DNA of 14,953 nt from an uncultured Blautia sp. (GTDB taxonomy: Bacteria; Bacillota; Clostridia; Lachnospirales; Lachnospiraceae), in the NCBI GenBank assembly GCA_934426285.1, contig CAKRYE010000047.1, positions 1-14,953 on the forward strand. The letters are read 5' to 3'. Position 1 is the stretch's first letter, and every line of letters starts with the position of its first letter. A program made the position numbers and the translations under genes. Below the pieces are notes generated by a model. It was not told where the DNA came from. It did no database searches and saw only the letters and a program-made list of their open reading frames with translations. This document shows, one piece after another, positions 1 through 6,189 of this stretch.

Positions 1-46
1 TAATCTTTGCAGATGATTCAGCCTCATTTGACATAATCTCTAACAA
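1..46 (-). CDS. ftsZ: Cell division protein FtsZ, N-terminal fragment (cut by window edge)
   Basis: Reading the minus strand from position 46 gives a TTG start and 15 codons, MLEIMSNEAESSAKI, before the window ends. This looks like the short N-terminal tail that precedes the GTP-binding core of clostridial FtsZ, the tubulin-like GTPase that forms the Z ring. A strong AAGGAGG ribosome binding site lies 7 nt before the TTG, which supports this start. The gene follows ftsQ, the usual place for ftsZ (or ftsA-ftsZ) at the end of a dcw cluster. The GTPase signature GGGTGTG lies outside the window, so the call rests on the tail, the ribosome binding site and gene order. Confidence 0.8.
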   Translation of the reverse strand, partial: MLEIMSNEAESSAKI

Positions 47-53
47 TGTACTT

Positions 54-60
54 CCTCCTT
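54..60 (-). promoter_or_regulatory. ftsZ ribosome binding site
   Basis: AAGGAGG, a near-complete match to the anti-Shine-Dalgarno sequence, sits 7 nt before a TTG codon at 46..44. It fixes the ftsZ start at TTG. The pairing of a very strong ribosome binding site with a weak start codon is notable for such a highly expressed protein. Confidence 0.8.
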
Positions 61-114
61 TATTTCTATCTGATATCCTTCTCAGTAATTTATGTCATAG
101 CTACATATAGATAT

Positions 115-143
115 ATCATATATTTTTTTCGGGAATTAATCAA
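115..143 (-). promoter_or_regulatory. Predicted sigma-A-type promoter of ftsZ
   Basis: On the minus strand a -35 hexamer TTGATT (143..138) and a -10 hexamer TATGAT (120..115) are separated by exactly 17 bp. Transcription should start near 108, giving a leader of about 60 nt before the ftsZ TTG. The promoter lies in the gap between ftsQ and ftsZ, where no terminator is evident, so ftsZ is probably served by both operon read-through and its own promoter. Two 7-nt A-tracts just upstream (156..162 and 167..173) could act as an UP element. The call is from sequence match only. Confidence 0.6.
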
Positions 144-179
144 CCATTAATTTCGTTTTTTTCTACTTTTTTTCGGGAA
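123..179. repeat. Direct repeat TTTTTTTCGGGA, two copies 44 bp apart
   Basis: The + strand reads TTTTTTTCGGGA at 123..134 and again at 167..178. A third T7 run lies at 156..162. The three T7 runs are centred at 126, 159 and 170, that is 33 and 11 bp apart, close to whole helical turns, as expected for intrinsically curved DNA. They flank the predicted ftsZ -35 box. Confidence 0.55.
134..152. repeat. Perfect inverted repeat covering the ftsZ -35 box (operator candidate)
   Basis: AATTAAT and ATTAATT form a perfect 7-bp inverted repeat around a 5-nt centre, and the TTGATT -35 hexamer (138..143) lies inside it. A dyad in this position is typical of a binding site for a dimeric repressor or activator, but the sequence is AT-rich and matches no operator I recognise, so a regulator is inference. 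Confidence 0.4.
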
Positions 180-231
180 ACTTCTCTCTTTTATGCCGCA
201 GAAGCCTGTTTTCCGGGTTTCCAGGAGACTC

Positions 232-1344
232 TCAATACTCACTGTCATAGCTGTCATTGTACCCGCTGTCATAATCGCCGCTGTAATCTTCATTATCTTC
301 ATAATAATCCTCGCCATAATCGCTTTCATTTTCACTCTGGCTTTCTTCCCATGAACTTCCCTCATCTGCGGAAGTGCCATCAGATTCATTTTCCTGAGCA
401 TCCAGCGACTCCTGGGTTGGTTTTGGTCCTACATAATTGCCATCGGCATCATATTCGCCTTCCCCAGTATAATCTCCCTCTCCGTCATATCCGCCGTTCC
501 AGTTCTCTATGGCTTCATCCAGGGCAGTTCGGGGTCTGGCACCCACATAATTACCATTTTCATCATATTCACCGTCCCCGGTATAATTTCCCTGCTCATC
601 ATATCCGCCATTCCAGTTTTCTGCTGTCACAGGCTCCTTCTCTTCCTCAAAGGTATTGGTATCCGTAGAAACACTTTCCATATGAAGGATTCCTTTCTTA
701 CCTGTGAGCTTAGGCAGAATCGCGATCACCCGGTTCATCTTTTCCTCCAGATTTTCATCCTTTCCCAGCTGTACCGTAATGTCACCGTAGATCAGACTGA
801 TAGAATAACTGCTGTCAAACTGGATGTGATCCGGTATCATTTCATTTTTCTGGAAAATAGTGGACAGCGCAACTGCTGTATTCAGTACAGAGTCTCCTTT
901 GATATCCAGCTTCTCATCCATAACAACACTGTTTACCTGAATCCCGTCAAAATAAGGTACAGACTCATCCCTGGTTTTGGAGCCCTCCACAAAAATACCA
1001 TTTCTGTCAAAAAAAACATAACTGTCCAGATAATGAATACACCCCACAGGCTTTTTCTCTTTTACACTGATACAGATTGTATTCCGATTGATCTGGGTCA
1101 CCTTGAATGCATCTACAAAAGCAACATCATCTGTATCTGTTGTGCTGTATATCATCGGCGCAAGCACAGAGTTGGAGGCCAGCGGCCCCCGAAGCACCAT
1201 TTTTTTTACCTCTTCATCTGAATAATGAGTGGTCCCTCTGACCTGCACAGAATCTACTTTGTAATAAGTAAAGAAAACAACTGCTGCTACCAGGAGGCCC
1301 AGACCAACAATATATGCTGTTATTTTTTTTGTTTTTTTATTCAT
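232..1344 (-). CDS. ftsQ: Cell division protein FtsQ/DivIB with long repeat-bearing acidic C-terminal extension
   Basis: A 370-residue bitopic membrane protein of the FtsQ/DivIB family, which links FtsL and FtsB/DivIC to the septal synthase. Residues 9-29 form one membrane segment after a short basic cytoplasmic start. Residues 30-100 match a POTRA domain (VDSVQVRGTTHYSDEEV), and 100-225 form the beta domain. Family members usually end near 260, so about 140 residues are extra. Residues 242-271 and 280-309 are a tandem duplication of a Gly/Tyr/Asp unit (ENWNGGYD...GNYVG..P, period 38). Each unit holds two 12-residue half-units of type YDxxGNYxG. Residues 316-370 are an acidic Ser/Tyr/Asp/Glu tail. 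The ATG overlaps the end of murA by 8 nt, implying translational coupling; the ribosome binding site (GAAGG) is modest and close. ftsZ follows. Confidence 0.9.
   Translation of the reverse strand: MNKKTKKITAYIVGLGLLVAAVVFFTYYKVDSVQVRGTTHYSDEEVKKMVLRGPLASNSVLAPMIYSTTDTDDVAFVDAFKVTQINRNTICISVKEKKPVGCIHYLDSYVFFDRNGIFVEGSKTRDESVPYFDGIQVNSVVMDEKLDIKGDSVLNTAVALSTIFQKNEMIPDHIQFDSSYSISLIYGDITVQLGKDENLEEKMNRVIAILPKLTGKKGILHMESVSTDTNTFEEEKEPVTAENWNGGYDEQGNYTGDGEYDENGNYVGARPRTALDEAIENWNGGYDGEGDYTGEGEYDADGNYVGPKPTQESLDAQENESDGTSADEGSSWEESQSENESDYGEDYYEDNEDYSGDYDSGYNDSYDSEY
418..621 (-). repeat. Tandem duplication inside ftsQ (two 90-nt units)
   Basis: Positions 532..621 and 418..507 encode two 30-residue units that are alike at both protein and DNA level, separated by 24 nt (RTALDEAI). 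Conserved residues are ENWNGGYD, Tyr and Gly at fixed spacing, and GNYVG near the end. DNA similarity suggests a fairly recent in-frame duplication. Confidence 0.85.
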
Positions 1345-2611
1345 ATTCCTTCTTTCTGGTACCGGACTGCCATATTCTGCAGCCCAAAGCTTTCAGATCT
1401 TCACAGATATGTTCATATCCCCGTCCGATCAGCTCAGCACCACGGATACAGGTCTCTCCTTCTGCCATCAGCGCAGCCAGTACAAGTGCTGCCCCGCCTC
1501 TCAGATCTCCTGCTTCCACTTCAGTTCCTCTCAGCGGAAATCCTCCGGTGATCCTGGCCCGGTTTCCTGTTATCTCAATATGTGCACCCATTTTTCTCAT
1601 CTGACAGGCGCTGCCGAATCTGTCCTCAAAAATCTGCTCCTGTATGACACTCTCCCCGGGATTTCCTGTGAGAACAGCCATGAGCGGTGCCTGCAGATCT
1701 GTAGGAAATCCGGGATAGATTTCTGTCTGCACATACGGCACAGGACGACACGCCTCTCTTCCATTGATTTTTAGTGTACCACTTTTCCCGTAATATTGTC
1801 CACCTATTTTCTGATATACTTCCAGGAAAGCCTTCATTTCCTCCACAGGTACCCGTGAAAGAGTGATCTCACTTCTTGCTGCAGCTGCTGCACAGATATA
1901 GGTTCCGGCTACGATTCTGTCCGGCGGTATCACAAAATTCCCGGATTCCAGCCTGCTTACCCCACATATCTGAATCTGTTTTGTTCCCTCTCCTTTTATA
2001 TTTGCACCCATGGATTTCAGGAAACGACAAAGCCAGACTACCTCCGGTTCTCTGGCACAATTTTCCAGGACAGTCTCTCCCTCAGCCAGAACAGAAGCCA
2101 TCACCGCCTGTTGTGTAGCCCCTACACTTACTCTGGGAAAGCAGATGTACTCACCTGTGAATCCGGTGCATTTCCCCTTTAGGCCGGATTTTTCCTCCTG
2201 GATGACGGCCCCCAGCTTCTTTAATACCATCAGATGAATATCTATAGGTCTTTTTCCGATGACGCAGCCTCCCGGGTATCCCATTCTGCAGCTGTGGTTT
2301 CGTGCCAGTATTGCCGACAGGAGAATAACGGAAGAACGCATTCTTCTGGTAAATTCCCCCGGTATCTCTGTTTTGTCCGCATTGGTACAATCCAGATACA
2401 GGTCATGGTCCTCCCACCAGGTAACAGCTCCCAGATTTTCCAGTATCTCTTCCATACAGAATACATCCGAAATCTTTGGACATTTTTTCAGTATACTGAG
2501 TCCCCTGTGCATCAGTGCTGCAGCCATCATAGGCAGTGCTGCATTTTTCGATCCCTGTATGGAAATATTTCCTGCCAGTGACTTTCCACCTACCACATGT
2601 ATTTCCGTCAA
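1337..2611 (-). CDS. murA: UDP-N-acetylglucosamine 1-carboxyvinyltransferase MurA
   Basis: First committed step of peptidoglycan synthesis in the cytoplasm: enolpyruvyl transfer from phosphoenolpyruvate to UDP-GlcNAc. The substrate-binding SKNAA motif, the loop YPGGCVIGKRPID with the catalytic cysteine, and the YPGFPTDLQA aspartate motif are all present. I start at TTG 2611 rather than the in-frame GTG at 2620, because AGGGGTG (2624..2618) sits 6 nt before the TTG but runs into the GTG. With this start the product has 424 residues, and Lys22, Asn23 and Asp305 carry the same numbers as in the E. coli enzyme, with Cys116 next to E. coli Cys115. The catalytic Cys (not Asp) predicts fosfomycin sensitivity at the target. 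It lies 23 nt after ftsW and overlaps ftsQ by 8 nt. Many Firmicutes have murG or murB at this position. Confidence 0.93.
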   Translation of the reverse strand: MTEIHVVGGKSLAGNISIQGSKNAALPMMAAALMHRGLSILKKCPKISDVFCMEEILENLGAVTWWEDHDLYLDCTNADKTEIPGEFTRRMRSSVILLSAILARNHSCRMGYPGGCVIGKRPIDIHLMVLKKLGAVIQEEKSGLKGKCTGFTGEYICFPRVSVGATQQAVMASVLAEGETVLENCAREPEVVWLCRFLKSMGANIKGEGTKQIQICGVSRLESGNFVIPPDRIVAGTYICAAAAARSEITLSRVPVEEMKAFLEVYQKIGGQYYGKSGTLKINGREACRPVPYVQTEIYPGFPTDLQAPLMAVLTGNPGESVIQEQIFEDRFGSACQMRKMGAHIEITGNRARITGGFPLRGTEVEAGDLRGGAALVLAALMAEGETCIRGAELIGRGYEHICEDLKALGCRIWQSGTRKKEYE

Positions 2612-2617
2612 ATTTTT

Positions 2618-2624
2618 CACCCCT
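2618..2624 (-). promoter_or_regulatory. murA ribosome binding site deciding a TTG start
   Basis: AGGGGTG lies 6 nt before TTG (2611..2609). The upstream in-frame GTG (2620..2618) is part of this site itself, so it cannot be the start served by it. Confidence 0.65.
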
Positions 2625-2634
2625 AAAGGGCCTC

Positions 2635-3750
2635 TTACTTCCTATTATATGTATAAACTCCTTTTCTGTGACTGCTCACTCCCAGTGCCAGCCCCATCTC
2701 ACCCAGGAGAAAAACCACAGAGGTACCTCCATAACTGACAAAGGGCAACGTTATTCCTGTGTTCGGTATGGTATTGGTGACTACCGCTATATTCAAAATC
2801 ACCTGCATAGCCAGATGCCCCATAATCCCTCCACAGAGCAAGGCACCCTGGAGATCCGGGGCATGCATAATACTCACACAGAGTCTCCATAAGAGCAATG
2901 TAAACAAGAGAATCAGTACTACGCCTCCTGCAAGCCCCAGTTCCTCACAGATCACAGAAAATATCATATCGTTCTGGGCTTCTGGGACAAATCCCAGCTT
3001 CTGCAGACTGTTTCCCAGCCCTCTTCCAAAGATTCCCCCACTGCCAATGGCATATAAACCCTGGATTGTCTGAAATCCCTTTTCATACTTTTCCGGATTT
3101 CGCCAGATTGCCAGACGTTCCAGACGATAGCTTTCTGCAGCCAGAAAAATAATCGCAAAACCGATTCCCAGTACTCCTACTCCTATAAAAGGCAGATATC
3201 TGGAATTTGAAACAAAAATCAGTGCCACGCCAATTCCCAGAATAATAATGGCAGTACTCAGATTGTTGGATCCCACAATCCCCACAATAGGAAGCAGTGT
3301 AAGCATGGTTCTGAACATAAACCACAGACTGTCTGTTTTCTTTTTCCATCTGTCTATCTGCCAGGTCAGAAAAAGGATAACTGCTACCTTTGCAAACTCT
3401 GAAGGCTGAAAAGATAAGGGACCCAGATTCAGCCATCTTTTGGAACCGTTGATCTCCTGTCCCACAAAAAGAACAGCAACAGACAGCACTACAGAAACCA
3501 GATATGCCACCGGAGCCAGCTTTACAAAAAAATGATAGTCCAGGTTCATGATCAGATACATGATCCCCAGTCCCAGAGCTGCAGCAAACAGCTGTTTCTT
3601 AAAATAATAGGCAGAGTCGCCGAAGCGCACCCTGCCGTTATATTCACTGGCAGAAAGCAGCATTGCAAGACCAAACACAGTCAGCACTACCACCAGCACC
3701 AGCATTACAATATCTGTTTTTTCAAAATCTGTCCGTCTCTCTGACACCAT
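2635..3750 (-). CDS. ftsW: Septal peptidoglycan polymerase FtsW/SpoVE (SEDS family)
   Basis: A SEDS-family lipid II glycosyltransferase that works with a class B PBP at the septum. It has 371 residues and about ten hydrophobic segments. Family motifs visible include NGSKRWLNLGPLSFQPSEFAK (about 101-121), GRGLGNSLQKLGFVPEAQNDMIF (243-264, where the Asp is the likely catalytic residue) and PNTGITLPFVSYGGTS (329-343). ATG at 3750 is preferred to the GTG one codon upstream because GAGGAG lies 6 nt before the ATG. It follows murD after 36 nt. The sequence alone does not separate vegetative FtsW from sporulation SpoVE, but the dcw position and absence of another copy here favour a division role. 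Confidence 0.93.
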   Translation of the reverse strand: MVSERRTDFEKTDIVMLVLVVVLTVFGLAMLLSASEYNGRVRFGDSAYYFKKQLFAAALGLGIMYLIMNLDYHFFVKLAPVAYLVSVVLSVAVLFVGQEINGSKRWLNLGPLSFQPSEFAKVAVILFLTWQIDRWKKKTDSLWFMFRTMLTLLPIVGIVGSNNLSTAIIILGIGVALIFVSNSRYLPFIGVGVLGIGFAIIFLAAESYRLERLAIWRNPEKYEKGFQTIQGLYAIGSGGIFGRGLGNSLQKLGFVPEAQNDMIFSVICEELGLAGGVVLILLFTLLLWRLCVSIMHAPDLQGALLCGGIMGHLAMQVILNIAVVTNTIPNTGITLPFVSYGGTSVVFLLGEMGLALGVSSHRKGVYTYNRK

Positions 3751-3786
3751 CACAGTCTCCTCAAGAGGGCCTTATCTAATCATATT

Positions 3787-5142
3787 CTACAGATTTCTCA
3801 CATATTCCTTAAACATATCTCCACGCTGCTCATAATTATCAAACTGTCCCCAGCTTGCACAGGCAGGAGAAAGAAGTACCGCGTCTCCGGGATTCGCTTT
3901 CCGGGCACATACATTGACAGCCTCTTTCAGATTTTCGCAGAGGATAATATGATGGAAACCATGTTTCTCTGCTGCTTCTTTAATCTTCTCCTTTGTCTGC
4001 CCGATCAGTACCAGGTATCGCACTTTGCCATCAAAAGCTTCTATCCATTCATCATAACCGGATTCTTTGTCATAACCGCCGCCAATAAGCAACGTCGGGC
4101 GATTCATAGCCTGGATTCCCTTGATCGCTGCATCCGGATTGGTTCCCTTGGAGTCATTGTAATAAACTACCCCGTTCTTCTCTGTCACATACTCAATTCT
4201 GTGCGCCACTGCAGTAAATTCGCAGATACTCTTACGGATGCTCTCCATACTGACCCCATCATAATAAGCCATGGCTACTGCAGCCATTACATTTTCAAAA
4301 TTATGCTTGCCAAGGAGCTTCAGTTCTTCTGTTCTCACCACTTCTATGGTTTCTTTTCCATCTTTCAGAATAATCTTATCGCCATCCAGATAGATACCCT
4401 GTTCCAGTTCTCTCTCACTGGAGAAATATACCACTCTCGGCACCAAGTTTTTCCCGAATTCACGCAGAACCTCATCCTCATAGTTCAGGACACAGACATC
4501 CTCAGTTCCCTGATTTTTGGTGATCAGTTCTTTTACCCGGATATATTCCTCCATAGTATGATGACGATTCAGATGATCCTCTGTAATATTCAAAATCGCA
4601 GAAACCTTCGGTGCAAACAGATCAATGGTCTCTAACTGAAAACTGCTGATCTCTGCCACTGTTACAGAATAAGGTTTCATCTCCAGAGCTTTGGAAGTAT
4701 ACGGGGTTCCGATATTTCCTACCACAAATACCGATTCCCTTGCATCCTGCATGATCTTTCCAAGAAGCGCGGTGGTAGTTGTCTTACCGTTTGTACCGGT
4801 GATGGCCAGTACTTCGCCTGCCCCTACGCGGAAAGCAAGTTCTACCTCTCCCCAGACCGGAAGCCCCTTTGAATAAAAGTTCTTTACAACCGGAAGATCT
4901 GTAGGTACACCAGGGCTTAAAACCACCAGATCCAGACTGTCAATTACTTCTTCCGGAAGATTTCCTGCATAGACCTCTAACGGATAGGTTCCGTTGGTTT
5001 TATGTACTACTGCCTCTTTATCAATATCTGCATTTCCGTCATAAATAACAGGAACAGCACCTACCTTTGCCAGAAGATCAGATGCTCCGATCCCGCTTTT
5101 GCCGGATCCAAACACCAGAACCCTTTTTCCCTGTAATTCCAT
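3787..5142 (-). CDS. murD: UDP-N-acetylmuramoyl-L-alanine--D-glutamate ligase MurD
   Basis: Cytoplasmic ATP-dependent ligase that adds D-Glu to UDP-MurNAc-L-Ala. At 451 residues it has the usual three-domain layout: a Rossmann-like N-terminus (VLVFGSGKSGIGAS, 8-21), the ATP loop TGTNGKTTTT (115-124), the Mur ligase motif GKHNFEN (278-284), DSKGTNPDA (330-338) and the MurD-type end SPACASWGQFDNYEQRG (425-441). The start is clear: AAGGAGG overlaps the mraY stop and sits 8 nt before the ATG. This overlap points to coupled translation with mraY. murE, murF and murC, its partner ligases, are not in this window. Confidence 0.95.
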   Translation of the reverse strand: MELQGKRVLVFGSGKSGIGASDLLAKVGAVPVIYDGNADIDKEAVVHKTNGTYPLEVYAGNLPEEVIDSLDLVVLSPGVPTDLPVVKNFYSKGLPVWGEVELAFRVGAGEVLAITGTNGKTTTTALLGKIMQDARESVFVVGNIGTPYTSKALEMKPYSVTVAEISSFQLETIDLFAPKVSAILNITEDHLNRHHTMEEYIRVKELITKNQGTEDVCVLNYEDEVLREFGKNLVPRVVYFSSERELEQGIYLDGDKIILKDGKETIEVVRTEELKLLGKHNFENVMAAVAMAYYDGVSMESIRKSICEFTAVAHRIEYVTEKNGVVYYNDSKGTNPDAAIKGIQAMNRPTLLIGGGYDKESGYDEWIEAFDGKVRYLVLIGQTKEKIKEAAEKHGFHHIILCENLKEAVNVCARKANPGDAVLLSPACASWGQFDNYEQRGDMFKEYVRNL

Positions 5143-5155
5143 AATAATTTCCTCC

Positions 5156-6112
5156 TTATAAAGCCAGCAGAGCGATCATACACATCACAGCCGTCACCAC
5201 AGAAAAGACTGCGACCACTCTGGTCTCAGACCATCCGCACAGTTCAAAATGATGATGGATCGGTGCCATCTTAAAAATACGTTTTCCGTGAGTTGCCTTG
5301 AAATATGTTACCTGGATCATAACAGAAAGCACCTCGATCAGATAAATCAGGCCTACCAGCAGGATAAATAAAGGCATCTGCATCACATAGGCCGTACCAG
5401 CCACAAAACCTCCCAGAGCAAGGGAACCGGTATCACCCATGAACACCTTTGCCGGATAAACATTGAATAAAAGGAATCCCATAAGACTGCCCACTACTGC
5501 ACAGGTGATCGGCTCAATACCGGATTTCAGTCCAATGGATACCACAGAAAAGAACACCGCTACAATGAGAGTCACACTGGAGGCAAGACCATCCAGTCCA
5601 TCTGTAAAGTTCACCCCGTTTACAGTACCGATCACTGCAAAAAACAAAATCGGATAAGCAAGCCATCCCAGATTCAGAAAATGTCCGCTCCAGAACGGAA
5701 TCCGCATAGTCAGAGAAATATCTGTATATCTGACAATATAAAATACAAAAATTGCAGTCAGCACAACCTGAAGAGAAAACTTCTGTGCAGGCATCAGACC
5801 ATCCGAACGTTTCAGAACAACCTTCAGATAATCATCAAGAAATCCGATGATTCCAAATCCAAGAGTCAGAAACAATACAGGAATGATCTTTGGATAATCC
5901 TTTACATAAAACAGGGCAGTCACAGCTGTGGCAATCAGAAAAATCACACCGCCCATAGTAGGAGTTCCCGCCTTTTTCAGATGAGACTGTACACCCTCCG
6001 TTCTCTCCGTCTGTCCCATCTTCAGTTTCCTGAGAAAAGGAATGATGACCGGTCCTAATATAACGCTGATAGCAAATGCGATCAGTACAGGGATTACAAC
6101 TTGAAATTCCAT
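5156..6112 (-). CDS. mraY: Phospho-MurNAc-pentapeptide transferase MraY
   Basis: Integral membrane enzyme that transfers phospho-MurNAc-pentapeptide to undecaprenyl phosphate to make lipid I. With the start at 6112 it has 318 residues and about ten membrane segments. Key motifs are GFLDDYLK (Asp93-Asp94), NFTDGLDG (168-175), FMGDTGS (Asp227) and APIHHHFE (His286-288). An in-frame ATG four codons upstream (6124) also exists, but GAGGTG lies 4 nt before the 6112 ATG and overlaps the first codons of the longer form, so I prefer the shorter one. A predicted promoter lies about 50 nt upstream. murD begins 13 nt after its stop. Confidence 0.95.
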   Translation of the reverse strand: MEFQVVIPVLIAFAISVILGPVIIPFLRKLKMGQTERTEGVQSHLKKAGTPTMGGVIFLIATAVTALFYVKDYPKIIPVLFLTLGFGIIGFLDDYLKVVLKRSDGLMPAQKFSLQVVLTAIFVFYIVRYTDISLTMRIPFWSGHFLNLGWLAYPILFFAVIGTVNGVNFTDGLDGLASSVTLIVAVFFSVVSIGLKSGIEPITCAVVGSLMGFLLFNVYPAKVFMGDTGSLALGGFVAGTAYVMQMPLFILLVGLIYLIEVLSVMIQVTYFKATHGKRIFKMAPIHHHFELCGWSETRVVAVFSVVTAVMCMIALLAL

Positions 6113-6160
6113 CTCACACCTCATTCATTCTTTCGTTTTTTTGATTTTAAAGCAATTCTT

Positions 6161-6189
6161 AGTATAAGTCTTTTCTCTGTATTTATCAA
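6161..6189 (-). promoter_or_regulatory. Predicted internal promoter for mraY-murD-ftsW-murA-ftsQ
   Basis: TTGATA (6189..6184) and TATACT (6166..6161) are 17 bp apart on the minus strand, each matching five of six consensus bases. The -35 box overlaps the TGA stop of the preceding PBP gene. Transcription would start near 6154, leaving a leader of about 40 nt before mraY. This would let precursor-synthesis genes be expressed apart from the mraZ promoter. Confidence 0.55.

Noticed and set aside
180..231. Terminator after ftsQ
   Set aside because: Only weak pairings (CTTCT/AGAAG, GGAAAC/GTTTCC) exist and no T-tract follows on the minus strand.
351..668. His/Pro-rich 105-codon frame on the + strand
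   Set aside because: The repeated HIRH/HHIR pattern is just the complement of the Asp/Gly/Tyr repeats of ftsQ.
682..1221. Open frame of 179 codons on the + strand
   Set aside because: Antisense to the FtsQ POTRA and beta domains; composition is that of a shadow frame.
3949..4635. Open frame of 228 codons on the + strand
   Set aside because: Antisense to murD, which shows all Mur ligase motifs; no ribosome binding site or recognisable domain.
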